The notes under the pieces are model-generated. The model was not told the origin of the DNA and made no database searches. It was given only the letters and a program-made list of their open reading frames with translations. 64,000 nucleotides of DNA from Paracoccaceae bacterium. Its GTDB lineage: Bacteria; Pseudomonadota; Alphaproteobacteria; Rhodobacterales; Rhodobacteraceae. The position numbers and the translations under genes are program-made. Of the stretch, positions 24,409 to 32,808 are shown piece after piece; the stretch's first letter is position 1, and each line of letters opens with the position of its first letter. The DNA lies in NCBI GenBank assembly GCA_024236495.1, contig JACKKJ010000004.1:62001-126000 (forward strand), read 5' to 3'.

Positions 24409-25394
24409 GACGTCTCCTCCAGGCGCAGGCAGCGCGCTTGCCGCCCCGGTCCGGCCGGCAGCATCGGCACCTGGACCAGACAGCCCTGCCGCGCCAGCGG
24501 GCAGCGGGAATGGAAGCGGCACTGCGGCGGCAGGCCGACAAGGTCGGGCACCTGGCCCACGATGGGCCGGATCGGCTGACCGCGCAGCGCTGGACGCGGG
24601 ATCGAGGCGAGAAGCCCCCGTGTATAGGGATGGCGTGGCGCGCCGATCACCTGGTCGGTCGGGCCTTCCTCGACCACCTGGCCCGCATACATGACCATCA
24701 CCCGGTCGCAATGTTCGGCGACCACGCCAAGATCGTGGGTGATCAGCACCACCGACATGCCAAGCCGCGCCCGGATGTCGGAGATCAGTTCCAGAACCTG
24801 CGCCTGGATCGTGACGTCCAGCGCCGTCGTCGGTTCGTCCGCGATCAGAAGCTGCGGGCGGCAGGTCAGCGCGATCGCGATCATGATGCGCTGCCGCATT
24901 CCGCCGGAAAACTCGTGCGGATATTGCCTGAGCCGCGTTTCGGGGGCGGGGATGCCGACAAGGCCCAGCATCTCGACCGACCGGTCGCGGATCGCGGACC
25001 GCCGCGCGCCGCGCGCCGATGGCAGCGTGTCGTCATGGGCGATCATGACCTCTGCCATCTGTTCGCCCACCGTCAAGGCCGGGTTCAGCGCCGTCAGCGC
25101 ATCCTGCATCGTCATCGCGATGTCGCGGCCGCGGATGGCGCGCATCTCCTCCGGCGCAAGGCCGCGCAGGTCGCGGCCGTCGAAGTGGATGGTGCCCGCC
25201 GCCACACGCCCCGGCGACCGCACCAGCCCCATGACCGAGGAAAAGGTGACGGACTTGCCCGAACCGCTTTCGCCCACGACGCCAAGGCATTCGCCGCGCG
25301 CCACCCGCAAGGAAACCCCGTCGACCGCCCGCACGAGGCCCGCACGGGTGGCGAATTCCGTGCGCAGGTTGGTCACCTCAAGCAAGACGCTCAT
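24405..25394 (-). CDS. Peptide/opine ABC transporter ATP-binding protein (OppD/DppD type)
   Basis: A 329-residue ATPase: Walker A GESGSGKS, Q-loop MTMQDALTALNP, signature FSGGMRQRIMIAIAL, Walker B LLIADEPTTALD and H-loop ITHDLG, with the C-terminal CRFHSRCPLARQGC cysteine motif. It is the first of two nucleotide-binding subunits for the importer encoded at 23401-28868. It is coupled by 4-bp overlaps to the permease gene upstream and the OppF-type gene downstream. Confidence 0.93.
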   Translation of the reverse strand: MSVLLEVTNLRTEFATRAGLVRAVDGVSLRVARGECLGVVGESGSGKSVTFSSVMGLVRSPGRVAAGTIHFDGRDLRGLAPEEMRAIRGRDIAMTMQDALTALNPALTVGEQMAEVMIAHDDTLPSARGARRSAIRDRSVEMLGLVGIPAPETRLRQYPHEFSGGMRQRIMIAIALTCRPQLLIADEPTTALDVTIQAQVLELISDIRARLGMSVVLITHDLGVVAEHCDRVMVMYAGQVVEEGPTDQVIGAPRHPYTRGLLASIPRPALRGQPIRPIVGQVPDLVGLPPQCRFHSRCPLARQGCLVQVPMLPAGPGRQARCLRLEETS

Positions 25395-26284
25395 TCGCTG
25401 AACCTCGGGTCGAAGGCGTCGCGCAGGCCCTGGCTTGCCACGTTGATGGCCAGAACCAGAAGCAGGATCGCGATACCGGGGAAGGTGGAGACCCACCAGG
25501 CCTCGAGGATGAAGGCCCGGCCGTCGGACACCATGCTGCCCCAGCTTGCGGTGGGCGGCTGCACCCCAAGGCCAAGAAACGACAGCGAGGCTTCGAGGAT
25601 GATGACATTGGCCATCCGGATGGTGGAGATCACGATGACCGGCGACAGGATGTTGGGCAGGATCTCGCGCCACATGATGTGGCGCGGGCCGGCGCCAAGC
25701 GCGCGGGCGGCCTCCACATATTCCAGTTCGCGCACGGCCAGGGTTTCGCCGCGCACCACGCGGCAGGGGATGACCCATTCCTTGTAGGCCAGCGCCAGCA
25801 CGATGTTCATAAGCCCCGGCCCCATCATCGCCATCAGACCGATGGCGAAGATCAGGTAGGGAAAGCCCAGAAGGATATCGACGACACGGCTGATGACCAC
25901 ATCGACCCAACCGCGGAAATAGCCCGCCGCCAGCCCGGCAAGGATGCCGACGCCGGTCGCGAGAAAGATCACCGCAAGGCCGATGAAGATCGAGATGCGC
26001 GCGCCGTAGATGATCCGCGAAAGGATGTCGCGACCCAGCCCGTCGCAGCCAAGCGCATAGGCCCAGTCCCCGCCTGGCGCCCAGCCCGGCGGCTGCAGCC
26101 GGCGCAGAAGGTCCGTCTCGTTGGGGTCCTGCGGCGCGATCAGCGGCGCCGCGACAGCCATCACCACGAAGACGAGGATCACGATGAGCGAGGCCATGGC
26201 CAGCCGGTTGCGGCGGAAGTCGCGCAGGTTCCTGCGAAACAAGGATTCGGCCTGCGGGACGGAAAGGATGGCGGCGTCGGTCAC
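25391..26284 (-). CDS. Peptide/opine ABC transporter permease (DppC type)
   Basis: A 297-residue inner-membrane permease. It has a cytoplasmic N-terminus (FRRNLRDFRRNRLAMASL), a first helix to about residue 50, then the large periplasmic loop and five more helices typical of the DppC family. The EAA coupling motif is visible as EYVEAARALGAGPRHIMWREILPN, split here by its Gly. It pairs with the adjacent DppB-type permease through a 4-bp gene overlap. Confidence 0.93.
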   Translation of the reverse strand: MTDAAILSVPQAESLFRRNLRDFRRNRLAMASLIVILVFVVMAVAAPLIAPQDPNETDLLRRLQPPGWAPGGDWAYALGCDGLGRDILSRIIYGARISIFIGLAVIFLATGVGILAGLAAGYFRGWVDVVISRVVDILLGFPYLIFAIGLMAMMGPGLMNIVLALAYKEWVIPCRVVRGETLAVRELEYVEAARALGAGPRHIMWREILPNILSPVIVISTIRMANVIILEASLSFLGLGVQPPTASWGSMVSDGRAFILEAWWVSTFPGIAILLLVLAINVASQGLRDAFDPRFSE

Positions 26285-27288
26285 AGCTTCACCCTCGGGT
26301 TCAGGACGGTGTAGAGGATGTCGGCGATGAAGTTCAGCAGCACATAGGTCACTGCGTAAAGCAGCACCGCCGCCTGGATCAGCGGGTAGTTGCGCAGGAA
26401 GATGCTTTCCACGACCAGCCGGCCAAGCCCCGGCCAGCCAAAGACCGTCTCGACGATCATGTTGCCGCCCAGAAGGCTTCCGGTCTCGATCGCGGCCACC
26501 GAAACGGTGGGGATCAGCGCGTTCTTCAGCGCGTGCCGGTAAAGGACGCGGCGGCGCGGCAGGCCCTTGGCCTCGGCAAAGGTGACATAGTCCTGGCGCA
26601 TGACCTCAAGCATCGAGGTCCGGGTGACCCGCATCAGGATCGCCGTCATCGGCAGGCCAAGTGTGATCGCCGGAAGGATCAGGTGGCGCAGCGCGTCGCC
26701 AAAGGCCGCGATGTCGCCCGCCAGCAGCGTGTCGATCAGCAGGAAGCCGGTGACCGCCGCCACCTCGTTGTCATAGCCGATGCGCCCCGAGACGGGCAGG
26801 ATCTGCATGTGCACGGCGAACAGCATGATCAGCAGGATGCCGAACCAGAAGCCGGGGAGGGAAACGCCCAGAAGGCTGCCCACCGTCGCCACCCGGTCGA
26901 GCAGCGAATTCTTGCGGATCGCCGCCATCACGCCCAGCGGGATCGCCGTCGCCAGCGCCACGACCAGCGCCACGAGCGACAGCTCGATCGTCGCGGGCAG
27001 CCGTTCGGCGATCACGTCGGCGACCGGGCGGCCGTGGTAGAAACTGGTCCCGAAGTCGAAATGCGCCGCGTTCATCAGGAAGATGAAGAAGCGTTCGGCC
27101 ATCGGCCGGTCAAGGCCAAGGCTGTGGCGCAGTTCGGCCTCCTGCGCCGGCGTGATCGACTGTTCGCCGACCATGATCTGCACCGGGTCGCCCGGCGTCA
27201 GCGCCATCATCACGAAGACGATCAGGCTGACGCCAAGCAGGACGGGGACAAGCTGGACGATCCGCTCCAGCAGCTTTCCCAGGCTCAT
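26281..27288 (-). CDS. Peptide/opine ABC transporter permease (DppB type)
   Basis: A 335-residue permease. The first helix LVPVLLGVSLIVFVMMALTPGDP is followed by the usual DppB periplasmic segment (LGLDRPMAERFFIFL) and five further helices. The EAA-type loop is YVTFAEAKGLPRRRVLYRHA. It is the first permease gene after the binding-protein gene (38 bp gap) and overlaps the DppC-type gene by 4 bp. Confidence 0.93.
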   Translation of the reverse strand: MSLGKLLERIVQLVPVLLGVSLIVFVMMALTPGDPVQIMVGEQSITPAQEAELRHSLGLDRPMAERFFIFLMNAAHFDFGTSFYHGRPVADVIAERLPATIELSLVALVVALATAIPLGVMAAIRKNSLLDRVATVGSLLGVSLPGFWFGILLIMLFAVHMQILPVSGRIGYDNEVAAVTGFLLIDTLLAGDIAAFGDALRHLILPAITLGLPMTAILMRVTRTSMLEVMRQDYVTFAEAKGLPRRRVLYRHALKNALIPTVSVAAIETGSLLGGNMIVETVFGWPGLGRLVVESIFLRNYPLIQAAVLLYAVTYVLLNFIADILYTVLNPRVKL

Positions 27289-27326
27289 CCCCGTTTCCTC
27301 CCTCCCGGTTCAGGTGCAGTTCGGGT

Positions 27327-28868
27327 TCAGTTCAGGCAGGCGTCGTGCAGGTTGATGCGGCTGTCAGCGCTGGGCTGCCAGCCCGTCACGCGTTTCGACA
27401 CGCCGTAGATGTCTTGCGGAACCCACAGGTAGACATAGGGCTGGTCGGCGTTGATCATCATTTCCGCGTCATGATACATCGCGCGCCGCTTCTCCACGTC
27501 CAGTTCGACCGCCGCCGCATCGAGGACCGCGTCGAGATCCGGGTTGGCGTAGCCCGCGGAATTGCCCCGGTCGTTGGTCCGGTGCGTCGGCGTGAAGATG
27601 TCGAAGGGATCGAGCGATCCGTTGCCCCAGCTGGTAAAGTACATGTCGCCCGACTTCGGCGCGCCCTTGGTGCGCCACTTGTCCGACAGCTGCGCACCTT
27701 CGCCCACCGCGACGGTGGTGCGGATGCCCGCCTTCGTCAGCATCGAGGCGACCGCCTCGGCGGTGTCCTTGAACGCGCCCTCGACATCCATCGTCACATC
27801 GATCCCGTCGGGAAAGCCCGCCTCGGCCAGAAGCGCCTTCGCCTTTTCCGGGTCGTAGCCGGCATGGGGCAGTTCGCTCGCGCCGAAGGCGTCGGGCGAC
27901 AGGATGCCGTCGATGGGCGCGGCGTTGCCGGCAAGGATCTTGTCGATGATCAGCTGCTTGTCGATGGCCATGGCCGCGGCCTGGCGGACCTTGAGGTCGT
28001 CGAAGTATTCGCCCTGCATGTTCATCGCGATGAAGAAGCTTCGGGTGCCGTTCACCGTCATCACCTGGGTGCCCTCGTTCGCCTCGACCTGGCCGATCGA
28101 GAAGGCGGGCAATTCGTTGATGATGTGCACCTCGCCGGCCAGAAGGGCGGCGACGCGGCTGGCGCTTTCGGGGATGATCTTGAAGATCACCCGGTCGACG
28201 CAGGCCGGGCCGACCGGCGCAATGTCGGTCGCGCCGCCATAGTAGTCGTCGAACCGTTCAAGGATCACCGCATCGCCCTTGCGCCATTCGGCAAGCTTGA
28301 AGGGGCCGGTCCCGTTCTCGGCGGTGGCAACGCCTTCGTTGCCCGTCTTCTCGACCCAGGCCTTCGAGACGATCTGCTGGTTGGGCAGCATCGCGGGCAG
28401 GATCGGCCAGGGTTCCTTCAGGGTGATGCGCACAGTATCCGGGGCCGTCACCTCGACCGAGGCGACCGGACCCATCAGGCCCTGGCGGGGGCTGGTCACG
28501 CCGTCGCCCATGCCGCCGTCCTGCACCACGCGGTCAAGCGTGAACTTCACGTCCTCGGCCGTCATCTCGGTCCCGTCGTGGAACCTGATGCCGGGGCGGA
28601 TCTTGAAATCGTACTCGGTGGCCGAAACCTGCGTCATCGATTCCGCGATCTCGGGGACGACCAGCATGTTGGCGTCGCGCGTCAGCAGGCCGTCGTACAT
28701 GTTGCGGATGATGGTTTCGGTCTCGCGCTTGCGGTGGTTCGCCGGGTCGAGCGTGTCGGCATCCAGCGTGAAGCCCACGATCAGGTCCGCGGCGCTGGAA
28801 GCGGCGGGGACGAGCGCGGGGCAGGCCGCCAGTGCGGTGGCCAGAAGAAGGCGCGGCAGTGTTCTCAT
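27327..28868 (-). CDS. Periplasmic substrate-binding protein, peptide/opine family (SBP family 5)
   Basis: A 513-residue binding protein with a clear signal peptide (MRTLPRLLLATALAACPALV, then cleavage after ASSAA near residue 26). The mature part opens DLIVGFTLDADTLDPANHRK, standard for SBP_bac_5 proteins such as DppA and OppA. It is the first gene of the operon 23401-28868 plus the sigma-54 activator. I chose ATG 28868 because the signal peptide begins there; an in-frame start 22 codons upstream would overlap the predicted promoter region. Ligands in this family include peptides, opines, nickel and sugars, and the co-encoded C45 acyltransferase favours an amide-containing ligand. Confidence 0.92.
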   Translation of the reverse strand: MRTLPRLLLATALAACPALVPAASSAADLIVGFTLDADTLDPANHRKRETETIIRNMYDGLLTRDANMLVVPEIAESMTQVSATEYDFKIRPGIRFHDGTEMTAEDVKFTLDRVVQDGGMGDGVTSPRQGLMGPVASVEVTAPDTVRITLKEPWPILPAMLPNQQIVSKAWVEKTGNEGVATAENGTGPFKLAEWRKGDAVILERFDDYYGGATDIAPVGPACVDRVIFKIIPESASRVAALLAGEVHIINELPAFSIGQVEANEGTQVMTVNGTRSFFIAMNMQGEYFDDLKVRQAAAMAIDKQLIIDKILAGNAAPIDGILSPDAFGASELPHAGYDPEKAKALLAEAGFPDGIDVTMDVEGAFKDTAEAVASMLTKAGIRTTVAVGEGAQLSDKWRTKGAPKSGDMYFTSWGNGSLDPFDIFTPTHRTNDRGNSAGYANPDLDAVLDAAAVELDVEKRRAMYHDAEMMINADQPYVYLWVPQDIYGVSKRVTGWQPSADSRINLHDACLN

Positions 28869-28943
28869 CTCGTGATCTCCCTTGTGGATCGGCCCCCGTG
28901 GCGCGGGCGCATCAGTCCTTGTTCGTTCGGACATCCTTTCTCA

Positions 28944-28959
28944 TGCACAACCCGTGCCA
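28944..28959 (-). promoter_or_regulatory. Sigma-54 (-24/-12) promoter of the ABC transporter operon
   Basis: The minus strand reads TGGCACGGGTTGTGCA, with GG at 28958-28957 and GC at 28946-28945 at the exact GG-N10-GC spacing. Compared with TGGCACG-N4-TTGCA only one of the conserved positions differs. The predicted start near 28933 gives a leader of about 65 nt to the binding-protein ATG at 28868. It lies in the short gap between the sigma-54 gene (ends 29028) and the operon. Confidence 0.75.
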
Positions 28960-28997
28960 GCATTTGCGCGGCCGCCAGCCGACCGGGCGCGCGCTGC

Positions 28998-29014
28998 GCG
29001 CGGGTTTCACGCGC
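28998..29014. promoter_or_regulatory. Candidate activator-binding site (GCGCG-N7-CGCGC)
   Basis: GCGCGGGTTTCACGCGC, an inverted repeat about 48 bp upstream of the -24 element at 28958. It shares GCGCGGGTTTC and a closing CGCGC with the site at 21316-21330 upstream of the second sigma-54 promoter. It is a candidate enhancer for the linked activator, although closer to the promoter than most enhancers. Confidence 0.4.
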
Positions 29015-29027
29015 CCGTGCTTGCACT

Positions 29028-30342
29028 TCACGCCTTGCGGCGCCCGGATTGCGGCGCGATCCCCGCCAGGGTGCGATACTTGGCGACCGTCCGCCGCGCA
29101 AGGGCGGCCCCCTCGGGCAGCAGGAGCCGGGCGATTTCGGCGTCCGACAGCGGGTGGCGCGGATCCTCGGCGGCGATCAGGGCGCCGATCCGGTGCAACA
29201 CCGCCTGCACCGAGGGCGGGTCCTCGGTTCGCCTGGCGGCCGGGGCTGCCGCCGACATCAGCGCCCTGAGCGTGACCGTGCGGCGGGGCATTGCCATCAC
29301 CATCGCCGCCGTGACCCGGCTTGCGGTGCTTCGGTGAACGCCTGCCGCCCGCGCGAGGTCGTTGATGGTCAGCGCCGCCAGCGGAAGGGCGGTGTCGCGA
29401 AGATGCGCGTCCTGCCGCGTCACGATCTCGGCGGCGATGGTCAGGACCGTCGCGTTGCGCCGGTCAAGTGCCGCGGCGGTGGCGCGCGCCTGCCGCTGCG
29501 CCTCGGACCTTGGGTCGTCGCCGGGCCGCAGGCGCAGCGCGGGCGTGGTGTCGGCGTTCAGCTCTAGCAGCCATCCCTCGCCGTCGCGCCGCAGGATCAG
29601 GTCGGGCGCGCGCGCCGTCCGACCCGGTTGCCTGGTCGAAGGCCGCGCCGGGTTTCGGATCCATCCGCCTGAGGGCGCGCACCATCGCCGCGACCTCGTC
29701 GGCGGGGCAGGCGCAGGCAGCGGCCAGGGCGTCGATGCGGCCCTCGGCCAGAAGCGGCAGGTTTCGCAAGAGGGCCGCGAAGGCCGGCGTCATCAATCCG
29801 CGGTCCTCGGCCTGCAGCGACAGGCATTCGGCCAGTGACCGTGCGAAAAGGCCCGCGGGTTCTGCCGCCTGCAGCTGCGCCAGAACCGCCTTTGCGCGCG
29901 CTGGATCACAGCCCGCCTCGTCCGCGATCTCCTCAAGCCCCGCGCCCAGCCAGCCGGTCGGGTCAAGCGCGCGCAGAAAGGCCAACGCGACGGGGCGATC
30001 CTCGGCCGCGCGCACCAGAAGCGGCAGTTGCGCCTCGACATGGGCGATCAGGCCGGGCGCGGCGGCGGCGATGGTGCCGGTCTCGACCCCGCCAAGCCCC
30101 GCCCGGTCCCGCCAGGCAAGCTGGCGCGGACGTCCTGCGGGGGCCTCCACATGCCGCGCAAGGCCGATCCAGGCGCCGGGTTCGGACCCGGCGGTCGTCA
30201 GATCCGCGTCCTGAAGCCGCAGATCGGCCAACCGGGCCGAGAGTTCGGCGTTCGACAGGGCAAGAAAGCCGATCGCCTGCTGAAGCGCGGGCGTCATCGC
30301 CAGCGACCCGCGCTGTTTCAGGCCCAGTTGCAGTTCCGACAT
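29028..30342 (-). CDS. rpoN: RNA polymerase sigma-54 factor (RpoN paralogue), frameshifted
   Basis: Sigma-54, which recognises -24/-12 promoters and needs an AAA+ activator. From ATG 30342: Region I QLGLKQRGSLAMTPALQQAI, then the core-binding region. A frame change follows between about 29612 and 29640, after MDPKPGAAFDQATGSDG. The C-terminal half continues in another frame with the helix-turn-helix LTINDLARAAGVHRSTASRV and the RpoN box ARRTVAKYR. Removing one base from the GC-alternating run GGCGCGCGCGCCC gives a continuous 437-residue protein, short but complete. Conservation on both sides of the break argues for a sequencing error or a very recent mutation. It lies 160 bp upstream of the ABC operon, next to a -24/-12 promoter, and resembles the multiple RpoN copies known in Rhodobacter. 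Confidence 0.85.
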
Positions 30343-30440
30343 GTCCGTCCCCAACGGCGCCCCGGCCGTCGTCCGGGGACAGCCCAGCATGGCAGAACTT
30401 GCCGCCCCCCGACAACCGGCGCCTGTTCCGGGGGAGACGA

Positions 30441-30474
30441 GAAATTTCAAACCAGAAATTTCAAGCTTGAAATT
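30441..30474. promoter_or_regulatory. Operator block with 18-bp perfect palindrome upstream of the 2-aminobenzoate operon
   Basis: AATTTCAAGCTTGAAATT is a perfect 18-bp palindrome at 30457-30474. GAAATTTCAA occurs twice in direct orientation (30441-30450 and 30455-30464), 14 bp apart. The block lies 49-82 bp upstream of the monooxygenase start and 99-132 bp upstream of the divergent sigma-54 gene. A MarR regulator encoded within the cluster (33541) is the obvious candidate ligand, since MarR dimers bind such palindromes. Confidence 0.6.
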
Positions 30475-30522
30475 GTTTCGCGCAGATGCCAGTCTTCCCG
30501 CATTGCAGGAGGGAGGCGGCGG

Positions 30523-32808
30523 ATGAAGGTTCTGTGTCTCGGGGGCGGCCCGGCGGGTCTTTACTTCGCCATCTCGATGAAGCTGCGCGATCCAGCCCAC
30601 CAGGTCACGGTCCTGGAACGCAACCGCGCCAATGACACCTTCGGCTGGGGCGTGGTGCTTTCCGACGACGCGCTGGGCCGGATGCAGAAGAACGACCCCA
30701 AGTCGACCGATGCGATCCGGGGCCATTTCGCCTACTGGGATGACATCGCCGTCGTCCACGGCGGGCACCGCACCGTTTCGGGCGGCCACGGCTTTGCCGG
30801 GATCGGCCGAAAGCAGATGCTCGTCCTCTTGCAGGAACGCGCCCGCGAACTGGGTGTCGACATGCGGTTTGAAACCGAATTCGACAGCGCCGGGTCCTAT
30901 CGCAAGGATTACGACCTTGTCGTTGCCTGCGACGGCATCAATTCGCGCGTGCGCAAGGAATACGAAACCACCTTCCGACCCGATATCGACACCCGCAAAT
31001 GCAAGTTCGTCTGGCTGGGAACCCACCAGAAATTCGACGATGCCTTTACGTTCATCTTCGAGAAGACCGAACACGGCTGGGTCTGGGCGCATGTCTACCA
31101 GTTCGACGCCGACACCGCGACCTTCATCGTCGAATGCCTGCCCGAAACCTGGGACCGCTGGGGGTTCGAAGGCATGACGAAGGAAGAAACGGTCGAGACC
31201 TGCCGCAGGATCTTCGAACGCCACCTGGGCGGCCATGACCTGATGTCGAACGCGGCCCACCTGCGCGGCTCTGCGGTCTGGATGCAGTTTCCGCGCGTGA
31301 TCTGCGAACGCTGGTATGACGGAAATGTCGTCTTGATGGGCGACGCGGCCGCGACCGGGCACTTTTCCATCGGTTCCGGCTCGCGCCTTGCCTTCGACAG
31401 CGCCATCGCGCTGGCCGACTACCTGCACAGCGAACCGACCCTGCAAGCCGCCTTCGAACGCTATCAGGAAGAACGGCGGACCGAGGTGCTGCGCCTGCAA
31501 TCGGCCGCGCGCAACAGCCTTGAATGGTTCGAGGAGGTGGAGCGCTATCTGGACCTGCCCCCCGCCCAGTTCGCCTATTCGCTGCTGACCCGGTCGCAGC
31601 GCATCAGCCACGAGAACCTGCGCCTGCGCGACCCCGACTGGCTGCGCGGCGCCGAGGACTGGTTCCAGGACGCGGCGGGCGGCACGCGGGGAAGGGCGCC
31701 GATGTTCGCGCCCTACCGGCTGCGCGACATGGCGCTGAAGAACCGTGTCGTCGTGTCGCCGATGGCGCAGTACAAGGCCGTCGACGGCTGCCCGACCGAC
31801 TGGCACTTCGTCCACTACGCCGAACGCGCCAAGGGCGGCGCGGGGCTTGTCTATACCGAAATGACCTGCCCCTCGCCCGAGGGCCGCATCACCCTGGGCT
31901 GCCCGGGCCTGTACGCGCCGGAACACGAGGCGGCTTGGCGGCGGCTGACCGATTTCGTCCACCGGGAGACGACGGCGAAGATCTGCTGCCAGATCGGCCA
32001 TGCGGGCCGCAAGGCCAGCGTCCAGGTGCCCTGGGAAGACAACGAAATGCCGCTGAAGGCCGGCGGCTGGGGCACCATCGCCCCCTCCGCGCTGGCCTGG
32101 TCGCCCGACCATGCCGTCCCGCGCGCGATGACGCGCGCCGACATGGACAGCGTCCGCGACGACTTCGTGCGCGCCACAGAAATGGCCGCGCGGGCGGGTT
32201 TCGACATGGTCGAACTGCATGCCGCGCATGGTTACCTCGTCTCCTCTTTCATCAGCCCAGTCTCGAACCGGCGGACCGACGACTACGGCGGGTCGCTGGA
32301 AAACAGGATGCGCTGGCCGCTTGAGGTCTTGCGCGCCATGCGCGCGGCCTGGGGAAAGGCGAAGCCGCTTTCGGTCCGGATCTCGGCCAATGACTGGCTG
32401 GGCGATGACGGCGTGACCCCGGCGGAGGCCGTCGAGATCGCAAGGATGTTCGCCGCCGCGGGCGCCGACATCATCGACGTCAGCGCCGGCCAGACCTCGA
32501 CCGAGGCGAAGCCGGTCTATGGCCGGATGTTCCAGACACCGTTTTCCGACCGGATCCGCAACGAGGCGGGGCTGGCCACGATGGCCGTCGGCAACATCAC
32601 CGAGGTCGACCACGTCAACTCCATCCTGCTGGCGGGGCGCGCCGATCTTGTCTGCCTGGCCCGCCCGCATCTGGCCGATCCCTACTGGACACTGCACGCC
32701 GCCGTCGAACTCGGCGACGAGGCCGAGGCCTGGCCGATGCCCTATCGCGCCGGCCGCGACCAGGCGCGGCGGCTGCGCGAAAAGGCGGTGGAGGTGATCC
32801 GGGCATGA
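30523..32808 (+). CDS. abmA: Bifunctional 2-aminobenzoyl-CoA monooxygenase/reductase (salicylyl-CoA 5-hydroxylase-like)
   Basis: A 761-residue two-domain flavoenzyme. Residues 1-380 are an FAD aromatic hydroxylase (LGGGPAGLYFAIS; VVACDGINSRVR; VVLMGDAAATGHFSIGSG). Residues about 392-761 are an Old Yellow Enzyme-type FMN reductase (APYRLRDMALKNRVVVSPM; FDMVELHAAHGYLVSSFISP; NRRTDDYGGS). This architecture is characteristic of the aerobic anthranilate pathway described in Azoarcus evansii, where 2-aminobenzoyl-CoA is hydroxylated and then reduced, removing aromaticity. The domain order and the linked CoA ligase and RidA genes make this assignment strong, although salicylyl-CoA is a possible alternative. 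AGGAGGGAGG precedes ATG 30523. It heads a long operon and overlaps the SDR gene by 4 bp. Confidence 0.9.
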   Translation: MKVLCLGGGPAGLYFAISMKLRDPAHQVTVLERNRANDTFGWGVVLSDDALGRMQKNDPKSTDAIRGHFAYWDDIAVVHGGHRTVSGGHGFAGIGRKQMLVLLQERARELGVDMRFETEFDSAGSYRKDYDLVVACDGINSRVRKEYETTFRPDIDTRKCKFVWLGTHQKFDDAFTFIFEKTEHGWVWAHVYQFDADTATFIVECLPETWDRWGFEGMTKEETVETCRRIFERHLGGHDLMSNAAHLRGSAVWMQFPRVICERWYDGNVVLMGDAAATGHFSIGSGSRLAFDSAIALADYLHSEPTLQAAFERYQEERRTEVLRLQSAARNSLEWFEEVERYLDLPPAQFAYSLLTRSQRISHENLRLRDPDWLRGAEDWFQDAAGGTRGRAPMFAPYRLRDMALKNRVVVSPMAQYKAVDGCPTDWHFVHYAERAKGGAGLVYTEMTCPSPEGRITLGCPGLYAPEHEAAWRRLTDFVHRETTAKICCQIGHAGRKASVQVPWEDNEMPLKAGGWGTIAPSALAWSPDHAVPRAMTRADMDSVRDDFVRATEMAARAGFDMVELHAAHGYLVSSFISPVSNRRTDDYGGSLENRMRWPLEVLRAMRAAWGKAKPLSVRISANDWLGDDGVTPAEAVEIARMFAAAGADIIDVSAGQTSTEAKPVYGRMFQTPFSDRIRNEAGLATMAVGNITEVDHVNSILLAGRADLVCLARPHLADPYWTLHAAVELGDEAEAWPMPYRAGRDQARRLREKAVEVIRA

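Noticed and set aside
29028..29423. A separate small DNA-binding protein gene encoding only the helix-turn-helix and RpoN box
   Set aside because: The N-terminal half of sigma-54 lies directly upstream in another frame and one base restores a single gene, so a frameshift is simpler than a split gene.
29464..32697. A very long minus-strand open frame antisense to the 2-aminobenzoyl-CoA monooxygenase gene
   Set aside because: Only its last part is real (the first part of rpoN). The rest mirrors the strongly conserved monooxygenase gene and has Arg/Gly/His-rich composition without motifs, as expected of antisense frames in GC-rich DNA.
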